57,499 nt of DNA from Gammaproteobacteria bacterium (lineage in GTDB: Bacteria > Pseudomonadota > Gammaproteobacteria > Pseudomonadales > Azotimanducaceae): the NCBI GenBank assembly GCA_028821405.1, contig JAPPGK010000051.1, positions 1 through 57,499 on the forward strand. The letters run 5' to 3'. The translations under genes were made by a program, and so were the position numbers. How positions within the stretch are numbered: the first letter of the stretch is position 1; every line of letters starts with the position of its first letter. This document shows positions 45,584 through 53,700 of the stretch, piece by piece. The notes under the pieces are model-generated. The model ran no database searches. It saw only the letters and a program-made list of their open reading frames with translations, and was not told the DNA's origin.

Positions 45584-47689
45584 ATGCCTAGGCGCATCTC
45601 CGACACGGTTTTCGTCTCAACGCTCACCGTCGCGTGGGTCTTGGCGGGCTGCGCCGGTCCGTCGGCGTCCCCGCCCCAGACCGGGGTCGGGGATGCGGCG
45701 GTCTTCGAGTCTTCCGCGATTCCGGAGGATCTGCTTCTCGATGTCGGAATCTCGATCTTCGATGCCCCCGATCCCGGATTGGACGCGGACCAGGAGTCCG
45801 TCTTCCATAGCCCCGAGGTGTTGCGGGCGGAGCGCAACTACGTGCCCTATGTGGTCGGTAGACACCTCGAGGCAACGGGTGCCTGGGGCGCCGTGCGGAT
45901 CCTCACCCGGCCCTCGGCGGCCATCGACGTCACGGTGAGCGGCTCGATCGAACGCTCGGACGGGGAGGTGCTCGCGTTCCGCGCCCGCGCCACCGACGCA
46001 CGCGGAATCCAATGGTTCGACAACGAATACCGGACCCTGGTGGGATCCGACGGGTATGACGCCGATCAGGGCGGGCGGGATCCGTTCGCCGGCGCCTATG
46101 CGGCGTTCGCGGCGGACATGGTGGCAAGTCTCAAGGCGCTGTCCTTGGACGATCTCGTTCGCATCCGCACCGTCGCCGAACTCGCCTTCGCACGATCGTT
46201 GGCACCCGAGGCGTTCGCGAAGCACGTGACGCCGAATCCGGACGGCGGACACGAACTGCGCCGTTTGCCCGCCGCAGGCGATCCCGCGTTGGCGCGGGTG
46301 CGTGAGATCCGCCACCGGGAGCACCTCGTGATCGACACGATCAACGACTACTACGACGACTTCACGACAAGCATCCAAGGGTCCTACGACAAGTGGCGAC
46401 GGGAGGCGTTTCGCAGCCGTCAAGCGCAACGGGAACTCAAGGTGGAGGTCGACGCCCAGGTCTTGCTGGGTTCTGCGAGGATCATCGCCGGGCTGGCGCG
46501 ATTGGATCACGACATGCCGGGACGCCAAGGTTTCGGTTGGGTAACGCGGGGCCTTGGGCTGATTCGCGGCGCCGAACAGGGTGAGCGACGGATCCGCGAC
46601 CACGAGGCAGCGCTTCGCGAAGTCGGTGTGTCGACCGAGGCCAACCTGTTGCCGTACTCCACGGCGCTGGAGAACCGCACCATGCGACTGCAGCGGGGAG
46701 TCGATTCGCAGTACAACGCGTTGCGGGAAGTCCTGCACCGCACCTTCCAGCAGGAGAACGGGTCTCTGCCCGACGCGCCTCGGATGCCCTTGTCTCAGCA
46801 ACCGTCGCCCGATCACCCGACCATGCCGAAAGCGAGGGAACGCCGGGTCTTGCCGCCTGCGGTTGCCCCGCCGCCACCGGCGCCTTCGGTCGCGCATGCC
46901 GCGCCACGAGCACACCGGGCGAAACGGACTCTCAACCCCAAGGAAAAGGAGCAATCGGGCGACGTTCAGGAGGCGCTCGACCTGCTGAACCAGCTCCTCG
47001 ATGACGAGGAGGAGGACCTCGGAACGTTCGCATCGGCGCGCATATACACCGTGATGGCCTTGGGGCAGCTTGCCCAGGCGGACGACCAGGGAGCGGTGAC
47101 CGCGTTCAACGAGGTCGTGGTTGCCGCATGCGCCACCGTCTGCATACCCCGGGCGACGCAGGCTACCGCGACGTCGCGTCGCCGCCACTACCCGCCTCTG
47201 CGTCCAAAGGTGTTTCAGTTTCTCGCGAACGTGCAGGAGGAGATCGCGTACGGGGAATTCGACTACGCCATCGAGCTTCTGGGAGACCTGACGGATGCGA
47301 AGCGCAACAGACCCCGGTCCGGCACCAAGCCGAACGTCGCGAAACGCCTGGGCGTGTACCGGCTACGGCCCGTTGAGCGGGCGGCCGCCTACCAGGTCAT
47401 GGCCAGAATGTACGTCGCCAAGCAGGACTACGAGAATGCGATCGAGACCTACAAGAACATACTGGCGATGGGCAGGAAAGCGCCGCCGTGGCACCACGAC
47501 ATGAGTAACGAGAACCTCGCATTGATTCACTTCTCGCAGAAGAACTACGAGCAGTCGTTGGCGTATCAACGGGCGTGGCTCGACGGCTCGGAATGGCTCG
47601 GACAAGCGTGTCCTCGGGTCTGTCCGGCGGGCAAGGACGACGACAGTGAACTGGCAGCCCTCAGTGGGTCGGAGGCGGGGTCATCGTAG
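45584..47689 (+). CDS. Outer-membrane-type lipoprotein with C-terminal TPR repeats
   Basis: This 701-residue protein has a lipoprotein signal (VSTLTVAWVLAGC, lipobox LAGC, Cys 23). The N-terminal domain (about 45-230) resembles a periplasmic accessory domain and includes AIDVTVSGSIERSDGEVL. A helical middle and a low-complexity Pro-rich linker (~400-450) follow. The C-terminal part has TPR-like repeats (FDYAIELLGDL, VMARMYVAKQDYENAIETYK, ENLALIHFSQKNYEQSLAYQ) and ends with two Cys in QACPRVCPAG. It may scaffold an envelope complex. The family is not recognised. Confidence 0.7.
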   Translation: MPRRISDTVFVSTLTVAWVLAGCAGPSASPPQTGVGDAAVFESSAIPEDLLLDVGISIFDAPDPGLDADQESVFHSPEVLRAERNYVPYVVGRHLEATGAWGAVRILTRPSAAIDVTVSGSIERSDGEVLAFRARATDARGIQWFDNEYRTLVGSDGYDADQGGRDPFAGAYAAFAADMVASLKALSLDDLVRIRTVAELAFARSLAPEAFAKHVTPNPDGGHELRRLPAAGDPALARVREIRHREHLVIDTINDYYDDFTTSIQGSYDKWRREAFRSRQAQRELKVEVDAQVLLGSARIIAGLARLDHDMPGRQGFGWVTRGLGLIRGAEQGERRIRDHEAALREVGVSTEANLLPYSTALENRTMRLQRGVDSQYNALREVLHRTFQQENGSLPDAPRMPLSQQPSPDHPTMPKARERRVLPPAVAPPPPAPSVAHAAPRAHRAKRTLNPKEKEQSGDVQEALDLLNQLLDDEEEDLGTFASARIYTVMALGQLAQADDQGAVTAFNEVVVAACATVCIPRATQATATSRRRHYPPLRPKVFQFLANVQEEIAYGEFDYAIELLGDLTDAKRNRPRSGTKPNVAKRLGVYRLRPVERAAAYQVMARMYVAKQDYENAIETYKNILAMGRKAPPWHHDMSNENLALIHFSQKNYEQSLAYQRAWLDGSEWLGQACPRVCPAGKDDDSELAALSGSEAGSS

Positions 47690-47817
47690 CTGCGTGGCTT
47701 GCCCTGGCGTTCGTGCGAGGAACGGTCTCGGCTGGGCGACCGCCCCGACGAGGGGTGTCGATCTGCGGGTGCTCGAGCGATCGCCGGTTGGTGCTAGGGA
47801 CCAAGCCAAGGAGTCCG

Positions 47818-47898
47818 ATGGCATTCTGCAATCTGCCCGACCCCAACTGGGTGGGAGATGCCTGTCTGAAGGTCTGTCCGTCGGACCCAAGGGCTTGA
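47818..47898 (+). CDS. Tiny ORF resembling the tail of the TPR lipoprotein
   Basis: These 26 codons begin with ATG 47818 and have GGAG four bases upstream. The product's NWVGDACLKVCP matches EWLGQACPRVCP at the end of the lipoprotein just upstream. It looks like a partial duplication of that 3' end and may not be translated. Confidence 0.3.
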   Translation: MAFCNLPDPNWVGDACLKVCPSDPRA

Positions 47899-47932
47899 AC
47901 CGCTACGACGACTACGTCCCCTTCGCTTTCTC

Positions 47933-49078
47933 CTACCAGTTGTTGAACGCACCATCCGGACGGCGAAGTTCCGGCGGCCAACCGTTCAGCGGCGCAGGGT
48001 GCGCCTGGGCCAGTGCCTCGTCGAATTCAACGCCGAGCCCCGGAACGTCCCGGCAGCGAGCGTAGCCGTTCTCCCACAGGATCTGCTGCGGGAACAGTTC
48101 CGTGGCGAAGGTACCTGGCGCCATTGGCATCTCCTGCACGCCGACATTGGTGGTCGCCATGCACAGCGCGACACCGGCTGCGGCGCTCACCGGTCCCAGC
48201 GGATTGTGGGGCACGATGTCGATGTAGTGCGTCTCGCACCAATGGGCGATCTTCAAGGCCTCGGTCAAGCCGCCGACGATGCAAAGATCGATGCGGGCGT
48301 AGTTGATCAGTTCCTCCTCGATGACCTCCCGGAACGCCCACTTCGACGACCACTGTTCGCCGGCTGCTATGGGCACCGCGACGTGCCGGGCGAGCGTCCG
48401 GTAGCTTGCCGGGTTCTCGGAGCGGAGCGGATCCTCGACGAAGAAGGGGTGGTAGGGCTCGAGGCGCCGGCACAGGTCGACGGCATGCGCGGTGTCGAGC
48501 CGCGTATGCACGTCGAGGCAAAGCCCAGGCTCGTCGCCAACGGCATCGCGCACGGCGGCCATGTGGCGGACGGCGTCGCGCACGGCTTCCGACGGCTCCA
48601 GAACGTGCGCATCGCCGGCCCGGGGTACAACGGCCCAGCGCAGGAACTGCCAGCCCGCCGCCACGTGGGCCCGGCAGCTGGCGACGAGTTCGTCGAGGTC
48701 GCGTTCCTGGACATGCGGGTAGCACACCACCTTGTCCCGCACCGGCCCGCCGAGCAGCCGATACACCGGCAACCCGAGCGCCTTGCCCTTGATGTCCCAG
48801 AGCGCGATGTCGATGGCGCTGATGGCGCACCCGTAGACCTTGTCCGCCGGAAAGTACGAGCCGCGGAACATGCGTTGCCAGTGACGTTCGATCGCCATCG
48901 GGTCTTCGCCGACGAGTGCCTCGGCCAGGTGTTTGACCGCTTGGTCGACGGCAGCCCCCCAGTTGTCGATGCCGACCTCGCCCAAGCCGAAGATGCCCGC
49001 ATCGGTTTCCACCTTGACGATGTGGTACTTCCGCCTCCCGTCGTGGCAGCAGAACGTCTTGATCTCGGCTACTTTCAT
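47933..49078 (-). CDS. Enolase-superfamily acid-sugar dehydratase (galactonate-dehydratase-like)
   Basis: This 381-residue enzyme of the mandelate racemase/enolase superfamily has metal ligands in CLDVHTRLD (Asp), FFVEDPL (Glu) and AAGEQ (Glu). The general base His is in VPHNPLGPVSAAA, typical of D-galactonate dehydratase rather than mannonate dehydratase. It would remove water from an acid sugar to a 2-keto-3-deoxy acid. The start ATG 49078 gives the usual family N-terminus (MKVAEIKTF); longer starts add unrelated residues. It stands alone between convergent and divergent neighbours, so its pathway is not shown here. Confidence 0.85.
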   Translation of the reverse strand: MKVAEIKTFCCHDGRRKYHIVKVETDAGIFGLGEVGIDNWGAAVDQAVKHLAEALVGEDPMAIERHWQRMFRGSYFPADKVYGCAISAIDIALWDIKGKALGLPVYRLLGGPVRDKVVCYPHVQERDLDELVASCRAHVAAGWQFLRWAVVPRAGDAHVLEPSEAVRDAVRHMAAVRDAVGDEPGLCLDVHTRLDTAHAVDLCRRLEPYHPFFVEDPLRSENPASYRTLARHVAVPIAAGEQWSSKWAFREVIEEELINYARIDLCIVGGLTEALKIAHWCETHYIDIVPHNPLGPVSAAAGVALCMATTNVGVQEMPMAPGTFATELFPQQILWENGYARCRDVPGLGVEFDEALAQAHPAPLNGWPPELRRPDGAFNNW

Positions 49079-49111
49079 GTCTCGTACCCGTAAACCCCCC
49101 GGACCGTGAGT

Positions 49112-50623
49112 ATGAGGCAAATCCCGAAACTACCCGAACCGTATCTTCAGTCGGCGGGAACCGCGAACCGCAGCTTGACACCGCTGGGCGTCCCCACGAG
49201 GGTCGCGACCTTCGCGATACGCCGGCGTGTGGCGTGGATTGTCGGGATGGCGATCGCAATGGCGCCAGCAACCCTGTCCTCGGAGTCCGATCCGGGGCGG
49301 AGCGTTCCGTTTTTCGCGTCTGCTTCGCACGCCCCCGAGCGGGAGGGCTTCGTGCGGGTAGTCAACCATTCCGACATCCCCGGCCAGGTGGTGATCGAGG
49401 CGATCGATGACGATGGGGTGTCCTACGAACCGCTGACGCTGAACCTAGGGGCGAGCGAGACCGCGCATTTCAACTCCGCGGACTTGGAGGACGGCAACGT
49501 CGACAAGGGGCTGATCGGGAGCACCGGCTCGGGTCAAGGAGACTGGCGACTGGCACTCACCAGCGACGTCGACATCGAGGTGTTGGCCTATATGCGCACA
49601 AGCAGTGGTTTCCTCACCTCGATGCACGACACCGTGCCTTGGCGGGACGGCGGATACCAGGTCGCGACCTTCAACCCGGGGAGCAACCGGAACCAACGGA
49701 GTCTCCTGCGGGTGGTCAACCTCGGTGAGGCCGACGCCACGGTGACCATCTCCGGCGTCGACGACGCAGGTGCGATGCCTGCCAATCCGGTGACGGTGGA
49801 CATTCCCGCGGGTGGCGCGAGAACCTACGCCGCCGCGGAATTGGAGTCGGGGAACGCACCGGGTCTGAGCGGATCGCTGGGCGATGGTGCCGGCAAGTGG
49901 CAGCTAACCGTCGGATCGGATCAACCGCTCACCGTGATGAGCTTGCTTCAGAGTCCCACCGGGCAACTCACGAACCTCTCGAGCGATGGGTCGGATACGT
50001 CCACGATCACCTTCGACTTCCACCGCGGGGATCCCGGTTTCGTCGCCGACTATGCCGACCTGCCACAGGACGACCAGGACATCTACGAGTTGATGTCGGA
50101 CTACCGCCCGCTTCCTTCCCCGCTGGCGCCGAAATCCGCGCTGTACCTTTCCGGGGTCAACCGGAGCGACGATCTGTTCATGTTCTTCAAGGGGCAGGTC
50201 GGCGGCCTTGTCCCGGGTGCGCGCTATGGCGTTTCGGTGAGCGTGGAAATCGCGACCGACACACCGGCCGGGTGCATCGGTGTCGGTGGTGCGCCGGGCG
50301 AGAGCGTCTGGATAAAGGCGGGTGTCACCGACGTCGAACCCGTCCCGGTCGTCGAGGGCACCTACCTGCGGATGAACATCGACATCGGGAACCAGTCCAA
50401 CAGCGGCGAACAGGCCGTGGTGCTCGGCGACATGGCCAACTCGCGGGCCTGCGAGGAATCGAGGCGATGGGAGCTCAAGGCGTTCCCGGCTCGATCGATA
50501 CCGGCACAGGTCTCGGCGTCGGCAACGGGGAGAGCTTGGCTGATGTTCGGCACCGACTCGGGTTTCGAGAGCCGGACGGAGGTCTACTTCACCCGGGCAT
50601 CGGTGACCTTCACGCCGAGGTGA
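49112..50623 (+). CDS. Secreted protein with two tandem repeat modules
   Basis: This ~503-residue exported protein has a membrane/signal segment at about residues 37-54 (RVAWIVGMAIAMAPATLSS). Two ~120-residue beta modules follow. Module one runs GFVRVVNHSDIPGQVVIEAI..ETAHFNSADLEDGN..GDWRLALTSDVDIEVLAYM. Module two has LLRVVNLGEADATVTISGV..ARTYAAAELESGN..KWQLTVGSDQPLTVMSLL. This adhesion-like module is common in secreted proteins of marine and sponge-associated proteobacteria. A unique C-terminal domain (~310-505) ends in TFTPR. GTG 49106 is an alternative start. Confidence 0.7.
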   Translation: MRQIPKLPEPYLQSAGTANRSLTPLGVPTRVATFAIRRRVAWIVGMAIAMAPATLSSESDPGRSVPFFASASHAPEREGFVRVVNHSDIPGQVVIEAIDDDGVSYEPLTLNLGASETAHFNSADLEDGNVDKGLIGSTGSGQGDWRLALTSDVDIEVLAYMRTSSGFLTSMHDTVPWRDGGYQVATFNPGSNRNQRSLLRVVNLGEADATVTISGVDDAGAMPANPVTVDIPAGGARTYAAAELESGNAPGLSGSLGDGAGKWQLTVGSDQPLTVMSLLQSPTGQLTNLSSDGSDTSTITFDFHRGDPGFVADYADLPQDDQDIYELMSDYRPLPSPLAPKSALYLSGVNRSDDLFMFFKGQVGGLVPGARYGVSVSVEIATDTPAGCIGVGGAPGESVWIKAGVTDVEPVPVVEGTYLRMNIDIGNQSNSGEQAVVLGDMANSRACEESRRWELKAFPARSIPAQVSASATGRAWLMFGTDSGFESRTEVYFTRASVTFTPR

Positions 50624-50648
50624 TCTTTACATTTTGCGCGGCCCGTAG

Positions 50649-50680
50649 GGGCGGGGCTTCTCCCGGGCTTCTCCCCGCCC
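50649..50680. terminator. Hairpin after the repeat protein gene
   Basis: GGGCGGGG (50649-50656) and CCCCGCCC (50673-50680) form an 8-bp stem about 25 bases after the stop codon. There is no T-run, so it may be a weak terminator or an mRNA-stabilising hairpin. Confidence 0.4.
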
Positions 50681-50797
50681 GAACCCGCTAGAACACGGCA
50701 GGCAAAAATTCCCAGTAACACCCCAATCTTGGGGACGCGCGGACCTGCACGATTGGCCTAAGTTCGTCGGACGGGTTCTTGTAGGGAGGGTCCGCCG

Positions 50798-53700
50798 ATG
50801 TACCGTAAAGTGTGTGCAGGCGCGTTGGGCGCTGCGTTGTTGTCCGTCTTGATGCTCGCCTACATGTTGGGAGTGCGCGGGACGGCGGTGGAGGAGGCGT
50901 CGGAGTCGGCCGGGAAGGACCGGCTGGCGGTCGAGGAGGCCATTGCCCAGGTTGCCGCGGAAAGCAGGGCAATCGACCAATTGGGGACCCCTGCGAAGAC
51001 GCGACCGAGGATCGCGGCGGCGGCGCCTTCGGGGTTCGAGCCGGGGCCGTTGACGAGTCCGCCGGCGAAGCCGCCGGAGGGCTACGGTTTCGTGGCTCAC
51101 CATGCCGTCAAGCGCGGTCGGATGCTGGAATCGGATATCGACCGCGACCGGCGTGTTCCGACGCCGGATTGGTTGACCTCGCCCGAACCGGCCCTTGCCG
51201 ACCTCGCCCAGGCCGCGGGGCGGGAATGGGCGTTCGGTTGGGTCAAACTGGCTGAAGGGCGCGCTCTCGACGAACTCCGGGACGCGTTGGCCGCGCAAGG
51301 CGGGGTCGTCCTCGGGCAGTCCGGGACTCTCGTGCGGGCGCGATTGCCGGGTGATGCGTTGCGGCTCTTGGCGCTGGCGGAATCCAGCGCGGTTGAGGGG
51401 ATTGGCGCGGTGCCCGCCGGGGCGAAGGTGCCCGCGTCGCTGGTCGAACGAGCGCTCTCCGGCGGACACGACGAGGTTCCCGTATGGATCACGTTGATGG
51501 ACGATGATCCCGAGGGACGCTGGCGCGGCGCACTTGCGGGCATGGGCGCGGTGGTGGGGTATTTCGACCCGACGATCCGTACCTACGCGGCAACCTTGCC
51601 GCTGGACGCGCTGTGGTCCGTTGCATCGGCGGATTTCGTCCTGGCTGTCGAGGCCATCGGTCGGGTGGTGCCGACCCTGGAGATGGCGTCTGCGGCGATG
51701 GGAGCGGACACGCTGCGCACCTACGACGCGTCGAACGGGCTCTTCGCGGGTGTCGGCGGGTCGTCGGTGACGGTGGGCGTGATGGACACCGGGTTGAACG
51801 TGGACCACAGGGATATCGGCGCCAACCGGCGCAGCATCTGTGGCGCCAACTTCACCAACCTGATCTTCAGCCGCGAGGAGGATCAGGACCTGTGGTTCGA
51901 CTACAACGGTCATGGCACCCACGTGGCGGGCATCGTCTTCGGAAACGGCGCGGTGGAATCGAACCGGGCGGGGATGGCGCCGCTGGTGCAGGACATCCGT
52001 TTCGCGAAGGTGCTCAGCACCTGGGGCGGATCGTCGGCGTTGGGATGGGGTCGCGCCATGGACTGGTTCGCGGCACCGTCGTCGTGTGGCGATGGCGTGC
52101 CGCGCAAAGCGCTCGTGATCAACTCGAGCGTCGGCGTCACCTTCGACGCCTGGGAAGGGCGTTCGGTGGTGGAGCGCAAGATCGATGCGACGGTATGGGG
52201 AGCGCGCCAGCTTTTCGTGACCTCGGCGGGCAACGCTGCCGGCACCGGGGGTTCCAGCATGGCGGGTGCCAAGAACGCGCTAGCGGTCGGCGCCGCGAAC
52301 AACGGTGGTGACATCGCGGACTTCAGCAGTCGAGGCCCCACGTACGATGGCCGCCTGCTGCCGAAGGTGGTCGGCACCGGTGTTGCAGTCGCTGCCCCCT
52401 CCGGCGAGGGTAGCCGCACGCAGTACGAGGTCCGTTCCGGTACGAGCATGGCTTCGCCATCGGTTGTCGGCGTTGCGGCCCTGGCCATGGACGCCGTACC
52501 GGCGCTGAAGGAAGAACCGGCCGCATTGCGCGCGCACCTGATGGCGAGTGCGATCAAGCCGGACGCTTTCCTGGCCGACCCACAGGCTTTTGCGCTGAAC
52601 AACACCAACGGTCCGGGCACGCTGCAGAACGTCTACGGGCTCGGCAAGGTCTCGGCCCGCACGGCGGTTCTGAGCCGCGATACCGAGGACGGCTGGACCG
52701 GGGGTACGGCGGCATTCGACATGGAAGCGGAGAGCCACGCCTATCACGACATCGTCGTGCCGGCGGGGGCGAGCCGACTGGACGTGGTGGTGACCTGGGA
52801 CGAGCCGCCGGCGGAGACGATCACGGATCCCGTGCTCCATGACCTCGACTTGTGGGTGGACCGCCATGCCTCGTGCGGCCCGGTCGCGGCGTGCGGCCGC
52901 TACCAGTCCCAGTCGCGGATCGACAATGTCGAATGGGTGATCGTGCCCAATCCGGACCCCGGGGTCTACCGTCTCAAGGTACTGCCGAACCGGATCCACG
53001 GTCCGTCGCCGCGCGCCGGCTTGGCCTGGACGGTGATCCGGGGCCACTCGACGCCGAAGCTTGACGTGGCGGCGGACCAGGATGCGGTCGCGGTCGCGCC
53101 GGACCAGGGGTTCGACGTGACCATTGCCGTAACGGCGGACAGCTACGTGGCGTCGGGTGCGAGCGTGCGCATCGATTGCCGCGCGCGAGCGGGCACCGAC
53201 GCGTGTCGCGACGCGTCCTACGTGGTCAGGGATGAGAGCAACGTCCTGCGAGAGGACGGCACGGAACGGTCGCTGGCGAGAGACGTCGGCGACGCCGTGG
53301 TGCTGGGCGAGATTGGTCCGGACGAGCGCCAGACGGTCACGGTTCGGGTCACGCCTCGGCAGGAGGGGAGCTTCCGGCTCCACTTCGCCGCCAGCGCGTG
53401 GAACGCGTCCGCGGGCGCAGCATCGATTCCGGTGGTGATCGGCTCGCCGGGGTCGGCGGCGCCGGACGCGATGGGCGCACCGCCGAACGACGATTTCGCC
53501 GCGGCCGTGCGGCTGCAAGGCAACGAGGGCGAGACGTCCTTCGACCTGCTGCATGCAACACGTGAGCCGGGGGAGCCGCTTGTACGCGACACGCCGGTTT
53601 CGCCGGCACTGAGCCCCCGGTCCGCGTGGTACGAATGGTGGGCGGAGGAAGATGGCCCGGTGCGTTTCTCCGTCGTGCCGGGGATGCGTGGCGACTACGC

